Shown: positions 25,001-34,193, counted from the first letter of the stretch. The stretch is DNA of 64,000 nt from QNYQ01 sp964542985 (GCA_964542985.1 CAZIWH010000002.1:11899-75898); one strand, 5' to 3'. Numbers and translations: made by a program. Notes: generated from the letters alone by a model not told the origin.

Positions 25001-25613
25001 AGCAATCCTCCTTTACCGGGCAGCTGCTGCACCAGGGTCCCCTCCGTGGTCTAGGGGCACGCTCGCCGCGCCAATAGGCCAGCAGCGGGGCCAGAGTCTC
25101 CTCTTCGACGCCGGGATCATGGGCCAGTACGTGAACCGTGAAGCCTCCGGAGGCTACGGGCCTGGGGTGCGTAGCATCGCCGAGGATGATTAGGGCCCGG
25201 TAGATGTCCTCCGGCGCCACGCCCACGAGGAGAGCTAGCCGTGCGTCGTTGCACATGAGGCCCAGCGAGTTGAGCATGGCGGCGTAGGTGTAGAGCTTCA
25301 CTCTGTCACCCGGGTACAGCTTATGCCTCCTCGACTGCCTTGCTGCATAGAGTGCCGCCACACAGTTGCCGCGGAACACGGCGGCCGGAGGCCTTCCCAC
25401 AATAGGGACGCCTTGAAGCACGGTGGCGATGGGCACGGAGAGAGTGAACACCTCATCCCTCCGCGGTGGTAGCTTCCTTCTCGCCTCCAATAATGTTTCC
25501 AGCACGAGCCTAGCCCTGCTCGGCGAGGGCTTCCTCTCTTCGAGGCCTGTCGTGAGGCGAAGATCGAGCCTCGCCTCGCAGAACACTTGCTCGGCGAGCA
25601 TTGAGGGTGTCAC
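24984..25613 (-). CDS. Degenerate Cas4/RecB-like protein with Fe-S cysteines
   Basis: 209 aa, GTG start (TPSMLAEQVFC), the usual Cas4 N-terminus. Four cysteines are placed as in Cas4 [4Fe-4S] nucleases: C12 near the start and C195, C198, C204 at the end (WCSSCPVKEDC). The nuclease core should carry a G-x-x-D and an E-x-K; at the corresponding places the sequence reads GRPPAAVF and ALYAARQ, so the catalytic residues appear lost, while the later YTYAAML helix (the Q-x-x-x-Y site) is partly kept. No other cas genes are nearby. Structural or DNA-binding role is inference. Confidence 0.6.
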   Translation of the reverse strand: MTPSMLAEQVFCEARLDLRLTTGLEERKPSPSRARLVLETLLEARRKLPPRRDEVFTLSVPIATVLQGVPIVGRPPAAVFRGNCVAALYAARQSRRHKLYPGDRVKLYTYAAMLNSLGLMCNDARLALLVGVAPEDIYRALIILGDATHPRPVASGGFTVHVLAHDPGVEEETLAPLLAYWRGERAPRPRRGPWCSSCPVKEDCFTLFP

Positions 25614-25757
25614 GTAGGGTAGGCCGTGACGGAGGCAGCAGTACTCGCCGCGTGTAACCGCCTCAAGCAGGAGCCTTGCCTCCTCTAGCGCCTCCTCTAG
25701 GCTTCTCGGCAGGGCCTCTCTACCCTCGCCTCAGCTACGATGCCGGAGGGTGGCCTA

Positions 25758-25767
25758 AGACTTATCC
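25758..25767 (+). promoter_or_regulatory. TATA-like promoter of the aminotransferase gene
   Basis: GACTTATCCC, predicted transcript start near 25790. A transcript starting there would contain GGAGGGGA and the CTG at 25811, but not the upstream TTG at 25676. Confidence 0.4.
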
Positions 25768-25810
25768 CTCCAGGCTCCTGGCTGCTCTCCCCGCTGGAGG
25801 GGATAGCGCA

Positions 25811-27019
25811 CTGCCCGACTACACTAGGTTCTACTCAAGCCTCGCAGTAGGAATGAAGGCCTCGGACATAAGGGAGCTGCTCAAGCTTGCCGAGAAGGGT
25901 GACGTGATAAGTCTCGCCGGTGGGCTCCCCGACCCTGCTACATTCCCCTACGAGGCCATAGCCGAGATAGCCTCTTATGTAGTCAAGGAGTATGGCTCCA
26001 AGGCGCTCCAGTATAGCCCCACCCGTGGCGTCGGTTACTTCCTCAATGCAGTGGCCGAGTTCGCGCGCAGGAACGGCATAAAGGTAGCCGAGGAGGACGG
26101 GGTAATAGCCACGGTGGGTTCACAGCAGGGCCTCTACCTCATAGGCCGCGCGCTTCTAGACCCGGGCGACATGGTTGTTATGGAGGAGCCCGCCTATCTG
26201 GGGGCTATACAAGCGTTCCGTGTAACCGGGGCCAGGTTCCTCACAGTGCCCATAGACGAGCAGGGCCTTAAGACCGACATCCTAGAGGAGAAGATGAGAA
26301 GCCTCTCCCCCGAGGAGAGGAGGAGGGCCAAGATAGTCTACACTGTGGCCACATGTAACAACCCTGCAGGCACGACTATGCCGGAGGAGAGGAGGAAGCA
26401 CCTCCTCGAGATAGCCGAGGAATACGATTTGCTCATAGTTGAGGATGACCCATACCGTTACATAACGTTTGAGCAGGTGGAGGCAAGGCCCATAAAGACG
26501 CTGGACGAGTCGGGCCGGGTGATATACATGAGCTCCTTCAGTAAGATACTTGCACCGGGTCTCCGCCTCGGCTGGATAGTGGCTCCGGAGCCTATAGTCA
26601 ACAAGCTCGAGCTGGTGAAGCAGGCTGTGGACCTCCACACCCCGAGCCTAACACAGTACATAGCTGCCGAGGCTATAAACAGGGGGATAATAGACGAGCA
26701 CATACCTAGGATAAGGAGCCTCTACAAGACGAAGAGGGATGCGCTCCTCGAGGCGTTGGAGAGATACATGCCCGAGGGTGTGGAGTGGACACGTCCAATA
26801 GGCGGGTTCTTCGTCTGGGTCTGGTTCCCCGAGAAGGTGAACACCCGGGAGCTACTGAAGAAGGCGGTGGAGAAGGGTGTGGCCTTCGTCCCAGGTGACG
26901 CCTTCTACCCCAACGGCGGCGGCTGGAGCACAGCGAGGCTCAACTTCAGCTACCCGCCGAGAGAGGTCTTCGACGAGGCCATAGCGAGGCTCAGAGAGGC
27001 GCTCGACGAGCTGCTTTAA
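25811..27019 (+). CDS. PLP-dependent aminotransferase (class I, AroAT/2-aminoadipate type)
   Basis: About 402 aa. Fold type I aminotransferase; the group includes archaeal aromatic, 2-aminoadipate and kynurenine transaminases. The PLP lysine is in SSFSKILAPGLRLGW; substrate and cofactor sites include YSPTRGVGYF, NNPAGTTM and DDPYRYITF. The family N-terminus DYTRFYSSLAVGMKAS lies upstream of ATG 25853, so translation must begin earlier. CTG 25811, 7 nt after GGAGGGGA, fits best; the next option, TTG 25676, lies before the promoter. The amino acid specificity cannot be decided. Confidence 0.85.
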   Translation: MPDYTRFYSSLAVGMKASDIRELLKLAEKGDVISLAGGLPDPATFPYEAIAEIASYVVKEYGSKALQYSPTRGVGYFLNAVAEFARRNGIKVAEEDGVIATVGSQQGLYLIGRALLDPGDMVVMEEPAYLGAIQAFRVTGARFLTVPIDEQGLKTDILEEKMRSLSPEERRRAKIVYTVATCNNPAGTTMPEERRKHLLEIAEEYDLLIVEDDPYRYITFEQVEARPIKTLDESGRVIYMSSFSKILAPGLRLGWIVAPEPIVNKLELVKQAVDLHTPSLTQYIAAEAINRGIIDEHIPRIRSLYKTKRDALLEALERYMPEGVEWTRPIGGFFVWVWFPEKVNTRELLKKAVEKGVAFVPGDAFYPNGGGWSTARLNFSYPPREVFDEAIARLREALDELL

Positions 27020-27881
27020 CCCCGATAACATAGCCTGCGAGGTCTCCTAGGAAGGGGGGCGGCTCCGCTAGGCCCCCCTCCTCCACAGTCCTAACCACTT
27101 GGCCTAGCACCTCCCTGCGCCCTGTGAGCAAGCTTCTCCAACACCCGTTAGACAAGCCTCTAGGCGTGTAGGCCTCTAGCTCCCGCCCCGGCTCGGGAGC
27201 AGGGAGGCTGGCAGCCACGTAGGGATGGAGCACGAGGAGCCTAGTCTCCTTGGGTAGCCGCAGCGCCGCAGGGATAGCAACGACTACGGCATCGTAGCCG
27301 GAGCCCGGCGAGGAGGAGGCGTGGAGCATGCGGCTGATACGGCCGCGGAGCCTCTTAGAGGTTACAAGCGTGTAGTCTATGCCCATGTCTGAGAGGAGGA
27401 GCGCAGTAGCCACGCCGTAGGCGCCAGCGCCTAGTACAAGCACCTTGCTGGCACCGTGGGCCGAGAGCCATCTGGTGGTGTCGCAGGCCAGGCTGAGAGG
27501 TAGGGAGAGGCTGGCCAACGGGCTCCTCGGGGCGGGCTCCAGGCAGCCGGCGGGATACACGGTGTAGTAGGCGAGCCAGCCATCGCAGCTGTAGCCGGGC
27601 AGGCAGCCGCAGAGCGCAGCGGGCGCCACGTAGCCCTGCAGCCCCGTCTCAGCCGCCTCCACCACTACTCCGGCGCCGCTATGCCCCATTGTTACACCGT
27701 ACTCTGGCCAGAGCAGTCCCTGCCTCTCAGCCTCCTCGACGCCCGACCACAGCGCGTACTCGACGCGGATGAGCACCCAGCCGCTGGGCAGCGGCGGCAG
27801 CGGCTCCTCGCTCGCCAGCTCCGGGCGCCCTCTCCACCTTAGCGCGGTGTTAAGGGGCTCCGAGGAGCAACACCTCCTCAA
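26991..27881 (-). CDS. MDR-superfamily (zinc ADH-like) protein, reduced
   Basis: 296 aa. The pattern is that of the medium-chain dehydrogenase fold: an N-terminal GroES-like part with GHSGAGVVVEAA (about residues 66-77), then a Rossmann segment VLVLGAGAYGVATALLLSDMG for NAD(P). The catalytic-zinc Cys-His set and the four-Cys structural-zinc lobe of alcohol dehydrogenases are not evident, although CGCLPGYSC is present. It is shorter than the typical 340-350 aa. Starts 2 nt after the guaA stop, so probably cotranscribed with it. Substrate unknown. Confidence 0.6.
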   Translation of the reverse strand: MRRCCSSEPLNTALRWRGRPELASEEPLPPLPSGWVLIRVEYALWSGVEEAERQGLLWPEYGVTMGHSGAGVVVEAAETGLQGYVAPAALCGCLPGYSCDGWLAYYTVYPAGCLEPAPRSPLASLSLPLSLACDTTRWLSAHGASKVLVLGAGAYGVATALLLSDMGIDYTLVTSKRLRGRISRMLHASSSPGSGYDAVVVAIPAALRLPKETRLLVLHPYVAASLPAPEPGRELEAYTPRGLSNGCWRSLLTGRREVLGQVVRTVEEGGLAEPPPFLGDLAGYVIGVKAARRAPL

Positions 27882-27883
27882 GC

Positions 27884-29431
27884 CTACTGCGGCTCTATAG
27901 TTGACGGAGGCTTACTTGTGATAGCGTAGGTCACCATGGTGACGCCGGGAACCTCTCTCGCTATCCTACGGGCTATACGGTCGAGAACCTCGTGAGGAAG
28001 CCTCACCCAGTCCGCAGTCATGCCGTCCTCGCTATCCACAACCCTGACCGTCACTATGTAGCCCTCCTCTCTCTTGTCGCCCTTAACCCCGACCCAGCGG
28101 TCGTCACCGACAACCGCGAAGGCTTGCCACACCTTCTCGTAGAGCCCAGCCCTCTCTATCTCCTCCTCCACTATCCTTGAGGCTGCGCGGACTATCCTCA
28201 GCTTCTCCTCGGTAACTTCTCCGATAATTCTCACAGCGAGTCCGGGCCCCGGGAAGGGATGCCGGTAGGCCAGCTTCCTAGGCAGGCCCAAGGCAAGCGC
28301 GAGCCTGCGGACCTCGTCCTTGTAGAGGTCGCGGAGCGGCTCCACCACCTCTAGGCTCAGCCAGTCGGGGAGTCCGCCGACGTTGTGGTGGCTCTTTATC
28401 CTGTCAGCCCCAGGCGCAGCCCCCGACTCTATGACGTCCGGGTAGAGGGTGCCCTGCGCCAAGTATCTAATCTCCGGATGCTTCTCCACGAACTCCGTGA
28501 AGACATGAGCGAACTCCTCGCCTATCCTCCTCCTCTTCTCCTCCGGATCCCTCACGCCGCGGAGGACGCGGAGGAACCTTTCCCGTGCATCCACGACCAC
28601 GGGTTCTATGCCGACGGAGCGCAGTAGCCTAGTGGTCTCCTCGACCTCGCCCTCTCTGAACAACCCGTGGTCAACCAGGAGCGCTACGACGCGGTCACCA
28701 CCAAGGGCGCGGGCGAGGAGCACAGTAGTTACTGTGGAGTCAACGCCGCCGCTCACAGCCACCAGGACCTTCCCGCTCCTTATCTTCCTCCGCAGTTCCT
28801 CTATTATCCTATCAACGAGGTTCTCAGGCCTCCACCAGGGCTCGGCCTCGGCTACCCTGGAGGCGAAGTTCTCAAGAAGCAGACTCCCTTTCGGCGTATG
28901 CGAGACTTCAGGGTGGAACTGCACACCATAGATCGGCGCACCGCCCGGCCCCTCAGCCCTGAAGGCGGCGACATAGCCGTTCTCCGATATCGCTAAGACA
29001 TCCGCCCCCGGAGGGGGCTCCTTTACACAGTCGCCGTGACTCATCCACGCCTCTTCTCGGCGCCCCCAGCCTGCGAACAAAGGATCCCCGGGCTCAATCA
29101 CCTCGACCACGGTGCGCCCGTACTCGCCGCAGCCGGTCTCAACCCTGCCCCCAAGCATCGTCGCGAGCAGCTGAAAGCCGTAGCAGATGCCTAGCATGGG
29201 CTTCCCGGTCTCAAGGACCCAGCGTGGTAGTCTAGGGGCTCCGGGGCTGTGGACGCTCGGAGGCCCCCCGGAGAGCACAAGCGCCTTAACCTCGGGGGCC
29301 GTGACGACCTCACTCGTCAACCGGTTGTAGGGCACAATCTCTGCGTAGAAGCCTCTCTCCCTCAGCCTCCTAGCTATGAGGTGCATGTACTGCCCGCCGA
29401 AACCGATGACCAGTATCTTGTCGCGCGGCAC
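27884..29431 (-). CDS. guaA: GMP synthase (glutamine-hydrolysing)
   Basis: 515 aa, single-chain enzyme: XMP + ATP + glutamine to GMP. The class I glutamine amidotransferase domain has C83 (GICYGFQ) and H173/E175 (QFHPEVS). The ATP-pyrophosphatase PP-loop is VSGGVDST near 226-233, followed by the dimerisation domain with PFPGPGLAVRIIGEV. Many archaea encode the two halves separately; here they are fused. Divergent from guaB, so both GMP-branch genes share one regulatory spacer of 76 nt. Confidence 0.97.
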   Translation of the reverse strand: MPRDKILVIGFGGQYMHLIARRLRERGFYAEIVPYNRLTSEVVTAPEVKALVLSGGPPSVHSPGAPRLPRWVLETGKPMLGICYGFQLLATMLGGRVETGCGEYGRTVVEVIEPGDPLFAGWGRREEAWMSHGDCVKEPPPGADVLAISENGYVAAFRAEGPGGAPIYGVQFHPEVSHTPKGSLLLENFASRVAEAEPWWRPENLVDRIIEELRRKIRSGKVLVAVSGGVDSTVTTVLLARALGGDRVVALLVDHGLFREGEVEETTRLLRSVGIEPVVVDARERFLRVLRGVRDPEEKRRRIGEEFAHVFTEFVEKHPEIRYLAQGTLYPDVIESGAAPGADRIKSHHNVGGLPDWLSLEVVEPLRDLYKDEVRRLALALGLPRKLAYRHPFPGPGLAVRIIGEVTEEKLRIVRAASRIVEEEIERAGLYEKVWQAFAVVGDDRWVGVKGDKREEGYIVTVRVVDSEDGMTADWVRLPHEVLDRIARRIAREVPGVTMVTYAITSKPPSTIEPQ

Positions 29432-29480
29432 CTCGCGCTGCCTCCCCCCAGGGCTGAGGCCTAGGGTTGGACGCTGCTCA

Positions 29481-29490
29481 GGTTATATCC
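29481..29490 (+). promoter_or_regulatory. TATA promoter of guaB
   Basis: GGTTATATCC with its centre about 24 nt upstream of the ATG at 29508, implying a leaderless guaB mRNA. It supports this ATG over the longer frame that runs back to 29376. Confidence 0.6.
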
Positions 29491-29507
29491 CCCTGCCCCC
29501 AGGGGCT

Positions 29508-30953
29508 ATGTGCACCCAAAGAGCCATTCGAGAGGTAAGCCCAGCCTTGGACGTGGGAAAGTTCCCCCACGCTCTTAGCTTCGACGACGTTGTCCTCCTG
29601 CCCGGTAGGAGCCGGCTGGAGCCCTGGCAAGTAGACATAACCGGCAAGGCCAGCCGCCACGTAGCCCTCCACGTTCCCCTCCTAGCGGCACCAATGGACA
29701 CGGTCTCTGAATGGAGGCTTGCCGTAACGTTAGCTCTCCTAGGAGGTATGGCCGTGATACACCGCAACATGAGCAGGGAGGAGCAGCTAAGCCACGTAGA
29801 GAGGGTCAAGAGTCACCCTGTGATAGAACTCAGCAGCATATACATGGCCTCGCTTGACGAATGCTGTCGTGCACGCGACCTCCTCCGCTCCCTCGGAATC
29901 AGGGAGGCCCCTGTCGTGGACGGCGGTAAGGTTGTTGGGTGGGTGAGGCTCACAAGCCTCCTCTCCTGCAGCTGCGGCACCCCCGTGGCGAAGCACATGG
30001 AGCCCCCGAGGCACGTCTATGAGGCCGACAACGCTGAGGAAGCTAGGAAGCTCATCCTCGGAGGCGGCGCCGATGCAGCAGCAATCACGGTCTCAGGCGT
30101 CTACCTGGGCACAGTGACCGTCCATGAGGCGCTTGCCGACTACCAGCCGCTGCTCGATGAGGAGGGGAGACTCCGCGTAGCTGCCGCCATCTCGCCATTT
30201 GACATCGAGAGGGCGAGGCTCCTCGGCAAGCATGTAGACGTACTGGTAACAGATGTTGCTCACTTCCACAACGACAACGTCCTTCGAGCGACGAAGAGGA
30301 TAGCAAAGGAGACCACAGCAGACCTCGTGGTAGGCAACCTGGGCACAGTCGAGGGGGTAATAGACGCGTTTACTGTAGTCGAGAAAGTCGACGGGCTACG
30401 CATGGGCATAGCCGGGGGCAACATCTGCACTACGAGTGGCGTAGCGGGCGTCGCGTCGCCCACACTCTACGCGGTAATGCAGGCCAGGGAGGCCCTCAGA
30501 CAGCTAGGCGTGAGCCCGGAGGAGGCACCTATCATAGCCGATGGTGGTATACGCGGCAGCGGCGACGCGGTGAAGGCGCTGGCGGCTGGAGCCTACGCGG
30601 TGATGGCGGGCTACTTGCTCGCGGGCACCGATGAGGCAGCGGCCCCGCCCATAAGGATAGGCGGTGCACTCTACAAGCCTTACCGTGGCATGGCGAGCCG
30701 CGGTGCACTCGAACGCAGGCACGCGGCAGACCGCTACAGCAGGGTGTCGAAGAAAGTTGAGGAGGGCATAGAAGGCCTTGTGCCCTACAAGGGACCCCTA
30801 CGACGCGTCGTAGAGGAGTTCGTCGAGGGCCTCCGAGCAGGACTAGGCTACGCAGGTGCAGCAAGCATACCGGAATTGTGGCGCGGTGCACGCTTCGCAA
30901 GAATATCGAGCAGGATAGGAGCATTCACTGGCACCGTCAAGACCAGGGCCTAG
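29508..30953 (+). CDS. guaB: IMP dehydrogenase
   Basis: 481 aa; oxidises IMP to XMP with NAD+, feeding the neighbouring GMP synthase. N-terminal ALSFDDVVLLPGRS is the family start. A CBS-type insert spans about 95-215 (APVVDGGKVVGWVRLTSLL onward). The catalytic cysteine is C307 in GNICTT, followed by IADGGIRGSGD and the phosphate-binding KPYRGMASRGA. The substrate loop VTDVAHFHNDN carries Phe where most enzymes have Gly. TATA at 29481-29490 supports the leaderless ATG. Confidence 0.95.
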   Translation: MCTQRAIREVSPALDVGKFPHALSFDDVVLLPGRSRLEPWQVDITGKASRHVALHVPLLAAPMDTVSEWRLAVTLALLGGMAVIHRNMSREEQLSHVERVKSHPVIELSSIYMASLDECCRARDLLRSLGIREAPVVDGGKVVGWVRLTSLLSCSCGTPVAKHMEPPRHVYEADNAEEARKLILGGGADAAAITVSGVYLGTVTVHEALADYQPLLDEEGRLRVAAAISPFDIERARLLGKHVDVLVTDVAHFHNDNVLRATKRIAKETTADLVVGNLGTVEGVIDAFTVVEKVDGLRMGIAGGNICTTSGVAGVASPTLYAVMQAREALRQLGVSPEEAPIIADGGIRGSGDAVKALAAGAYAVMAGYLLAGTDEAAAPPIRIGGALYKPYRGMASRGALERRHAADRYSRVSKKVEEGIEGLVPYKGPLRRVVEEFVEGLRAGLGYAGAASIPELWRGARFARISSRIGAFTGTVKTRA

Positions 30954-30974
30954 CCCCTCTTGGTCGGGGAGCTG

Positions 30975-30979
30975 TTTTT
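30975..30979 (+). terminator. T-run after guaB
   Basis: CTGTTTTTCAACC, 22 nt after the guaB stop. Confidence 0.4.
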
Positions 30980-31021
30980 CAACCACCTTTAGGCAGCAGA
31001 TAGGAGAGGTGTTCCTATCCC

Positions 31022-31843
31022 TTGGCGAAGATTCTCCCCTCCACAAGGCTCCTCCCAGCTAACCCCATAAGGGCTGTTGATCTTCTCGCCTCGGCGGGGT
31101 TTAGTGAGATAGAGGTCAACTATGCCAGCTTTGAAAGAAGTAATGTAGACTACCCCTCGCTGCCCAACTGGCTGCGCCTGGTTCTCTTGGAGGCACTGCG
31201 CCTCGGCGTCTCAGTGCCGGTCGTTCACGGCCCCTGGGAGGACTACTTCCTCCCATACCTAGGCCGTGGTGTGGAAGCTGCGGTCTCGGAGGCGCTACTG
31301 CTCGCGGAGATATCCCACGGCTACGGCGTTGAGATCCTGGTGCTCCATCCATTTTCCGCCAGGAGGTTGGGCGCGGGTCGGGCGACGTGGATAAACAAGC
31401 GGTTCTTCGCTATACTTGCAGAGAGGCTCGAGGCCGAGGAGCTGGGCTTAAGGATAGCTGTGGAGAACACGTCGCGGGAGCCTCCATGGAACAATATCTC
31501 GGAGACACGTGGGCTTGTGGAGGCGGTGGCCTCTGAAAAGATTGGAATGTGTCTAGACTTCGGCCATGCGGGGATAAACGGTTACACCCCGGGCGCAGCG
31601 CTCAAGGAGGCGGCTGGCAGGGAGATATGTATCCATCTCCACGATAACCATGGCAGAGCTGATGAGCACCTCCCGCCGGGCTGCGGGAGTCTAGACTGGA
31701 GCAGCCTCGCCGAGGCTCCGAAAACCAGGGCCACGTACATAGTGTTGGAGAGCGACTGTAGTGGAGGCACGAGGAACTGCCTAGCTAGACTGCGCTCGGC
31801 CGCGGTTTCGGCCAAGGTGCTGCTAGAGCCTGTTCTCCCTTAG
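31022..31843 (+). CDS. Sugar-phosphate isomerase/AP-endonuclease 2-like TIM barrel protein
   Basis: 273 aa, TTG start. TIM-barrel of the xylose isomerase-like superfamily: EIEVNYASFE, VPVVHGPWEDYFL, EILVLHPFSA, RIAVENTSREPP, MCLDFGHAGI, ICIHLHDNHG and HLPPGCGSLDW. The metal ligands E (AVEN), D/H (LDFGH), H (LHDNHG) and D are all visible. Members are either sugar isomerases/epimerases or endonuclease IV; which one this is cannot be told. The length (273) suits both. Its 3' end overlaps convergent proC by 21 nt. Confidence 0.7.
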   Translation: MAKILPSTRLLPANPIRAVDLLASAGFSEIEVNYASFERSNVDYPSLPNWLRLVLLEALRLGVSVPVVHGPWEDYFLPYLGRGVEAAVSEALLLAEISHGYGVEILVLHPFSARRLGAGRATWINKRFFAILAERLEAEELGLRIAVENTSREPPWNNISETRGLVEAVASEKIGMCLDFGHAGINGYTPGAALKEAAGREICIHLHDNHGRADEHLPPGCGSLDWSSLAEAPKTRATYIVLESDCSGGTRNCLARLRSAAVSAKVLLEPVLP

Positions 31844-32653
31844 GCTCTCCTCTATCTCTCTTGCAAGCGTCCTAGCCCTAGCCGTAGCCTTCTCAACTGC
31901 ATCTATTATAGCAGCCTTCATTCCCCTAGCCTCAATAACCTTAAGAGCCCTTATCGTAGTGCCACCCGGCGTGGTAACCTCGTCACGAAGTACCGCTGGG
32001 TGCTCCGGCTTGGCGCGGAGCAGCTCAGCTGTCCCTATCAACGTCTGGAGGATTGCATCATAGGCTAGCTCCCTCGGTATACCCACCGCCAGTGCGCCGA
32101 GCAATAGCGCATCTATCAGCTCGGCTATCATCGCGGGCCCCGAGCCCGCGACCGCGGTCCACGCGTCTATCAGCTGTTCTGGTATCTCATAGACCCTCCC
32201 TACGCAGGTGAACAGGGAGACCACTAGGTCGCGGAACCGTGCTTCTTCAGGCACAACCAGGCCCGTGGCGCTGCGCTTCACAGCCGCGTTAAGGTTAGGC
32301 ATTGCGCGGTAAACCTCCGCGCCTCTAAGCGTTGAGCGAAGAATGCGCGTAGTAACCCCGGCCATAACTGAGACGACTGGTTTACCATTAACGGCTTCAC
32401 CAATCTCTCGGGCAAGCACGGGGTACTGGTACGGCTTCACGGAGATAACCACAACCTGAGCCTTCTCCACAGCGGCCCGGTTATCCCTCGTAGCCTCGAA
32501 GCCCATCATACGCAGCCTTTCTATGTGCTCCCTGCTCCGCGCCGTCGCGACAACCCTGGCACCGCAGTCCCTAAAGCCTAAAGCAAGTATGGAGCCTATC
32601 TTTCCAGCACCGAGCACAGCAACCGATATGCCCTTGAGCCTATCCAAGGCCAT
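31823..32653 (-). CDS. proC: Pyrroline-5-carboxylate reductase
   Basis: 276 aa from the ATG at 32653 (MALDRLKGISVAVLGAGKIG); the frame extends to 32728. Reduces pyrroline-5-carboxylate to proline with NAD(P)H. Rossmann motif LGAGKIGSIL near the start; the family signature VAGSGPAMIAELIDALLLGAL and LRDEVTTPGGTTIRALKVIE is clear in the C-terminal half. Alone on this strand, with the rhomboid gene 143 nt upstream. Confidence 0.93.
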   Translation of the reverse strand: MALDRLKGISVAVLGAGKIGSILALGFRDCGARVVATARSREHIERLRMMGFEATRDNRAAVEKAQVVVISVKPYQYPVLAREIGEAVNGKPVVSVMAGVTTRILRSTLRGAEVYRAMPNLNAAVKRSATGLVVPEEARFRDLVVSLFTCVGRVYEIPEQLIDAWTAVAGSGPAMIAELIDALLLGALAVGIPRELAYDAILQTLIGTAELLRAKPEHPAVLRDEVTTPGGTTIRALKVIEARGMKAAIIDAVEKATARARTLAREIEESLRENRL

Positions 32654-32795
32654 CAGACCGGGGCTTGTGCCCTCACAGGAGTGGAGAAAACAGTAACGGG
32701 GGGCCTCGGCTTTGAAACACCTCCTCATAGCCCCGACGGCGGGGCTCTCTAGGGGTTCACGGCCCTCCTCACGGGCCCCTTCCCGGTGTGCTACT

Positions 32796-34193
32796 CTACT
32801 CGGGCGTGATAACGTAGTCTGTGTCGCGGTACAGTACTATGTAGAGCGTCGCGGCCACTATTATTAGTGATAGCAAAGCTATAGCCCTGAGCAGAGGTGT
32901 TGGATTAGAATACTTGGTTAAGTGCACGCTGGTGCTTAGCTGCACAATGGAGTGCAGCATGACTGCGGCATTTAGGCTGGCCTGAACTAATACTCCCGCT
33001 GCACTATATACCAGGCTGAGCCGCTTCGGTATAACAGTCACGATTATGCCGCTGTAGAACGTCTGTGGAATGTATACCTTTGTGGGTTCCAGGAGCGGCG
33101 GCGTTAAGATTATCCTCGTGTCCCTTAAGTCAGGGCGATAGAAGAGCCCATACTTGTCCAGCAAGGCTACTACTATCCTTGCAGGTGCGTCAGCTGTTGC
33201 CTCTAAGATGGGTTGGGCGTGGAAGCCTGTGAATGATACGAAAGCAGAATCTACGCCAGTCACGCCAGCGGCGCTCCATTTTATGACGTAGCTTCCAATA
33301 TAGCTCTGTACGTGGTACGTATACGCATATGCGAACGCTGTTGAAGCTAATAGTATCGCTGATAGCAATGTAAAGGCGACCTTGATGCCGGGGGACAATC
33401 CACGGCGGTGGAGAGGGTAGCCAAACACAATTATGTCGAAGAGTCTTCTTGCCTGGCTCATTATACGCAGCTTGGCGATCCTCTCCTCATTGACTATTAG
33501 CGGTAGTACTGCTATGCCGGTTAAGAAGCCGCCGACGTGGGCGAAGAATGCGACACTGCTGTTGAGAGCAAAGTAGCCCTCCATAACTTGTAAGGCGAAC
33601 CAGAAGAGAATCCAGTATGCTGCTAGTAGTTCGAAGCACACTGGTATGAAGAACAAGAAGAAGCAGGCGACAAGCCTGGTGCCCGGGTAGAGTAGCATGT
33701 ATGCGCCTAGCACACCGCTAATGGCTCCGCTTGCGCCGACACTGGGTACTGCAAGGTCTGCCGGGCTCTGAAGATATATAAATAGGGTGTGGAAGAGGGC
33801 AGCCATTATACCGCTCACAATGTAGAGTAGCAGGAACCTCAAGTGGCCAAGAGTGCGCTCCACAGCTCTGCCGAAGATGTAGAGGAAGTAGAGGTTAAAG
33901 AATATGTGGAATAGGTTCGCGTGCGTGAACATTGCTGTGAATATTGTGTAGAAGCTGCTAGGGTCTACGAGCAGCTTGGCAGGAACAAAGCCCAGCTTTG
34001 CTATCCAGTCCACCGTAGATTTTATGAAGCCTGTGCTGGCAGAGGTCACGGCATAGACCGCTATGTTAATCAATATTATAGCATAGAGTACGTAGGGTCT
34101 CTCATGCCCTCCTATGGGTTCCTCTTCGGTGCCTAGTACTATCTCACGGGTAAACCCTCTACCGGGCCGCCACTCCAATGCTGCTCCTCCCAA
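32796..34193 (-). CDS. Rhomboid intramembrane protease with large C-terminal extension
   Basis: 465 aa. The N-terminal half is a rhomboid core: F-H96 and N100 (FHIFFN), GASGAISG with nucleophile S155, and catalytic H219 (AFFAHVGGFLTG). After about residue 245 there is an unusual extension: a transmembrane helix near 275-295, a soluble beta-rich region (about 300-390), and further membrane helices near 400-460. Rhomboids cut transmembrane substrates within the bilayer; the extension may select or tether them. Substrate unknown. Confidence 0.85.
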   Translation of the reverse strand: MGGAALEWRPGRGFTREIVLGTEEEPIGGHERPYVLYAIILINIAVYAVTSASTGFIKSTVDWIAKLGFVPAKLLVDPSSFYTIFTAMFTHANLFHIFFNLYFLYIFGRAVERTLGHLRFLLLYIVSGIMAALFHTLFIYLQSPADLAVPSVGASGAISGVLGAYMLLYPGTRLVACFFLFFIPVCFELLAAYWILFWFALQVMEGYFALNSSVAFFAHVGGFLTGIAVLPLIVNEERIAKLRIMSQARRLFDIIVFGYPLHRRGLSPGIKVAFTLLSAILLASTAFAYAYTYHVQSYIGSYVIKWSAAGVTGVDSAFVSFTGFHAQPILEATADAPARIVVALLDKYGLFYRPDLRDTRIILTPPLLEPTKVYIPQTFYSGIIVTVIPKRLSLVYSAAGVLVQASLNAAVMLHSIVQLSTSVHLTKYSNPTPLLRAIALLSLIIVAATLYIVLYRDTDYVITPE

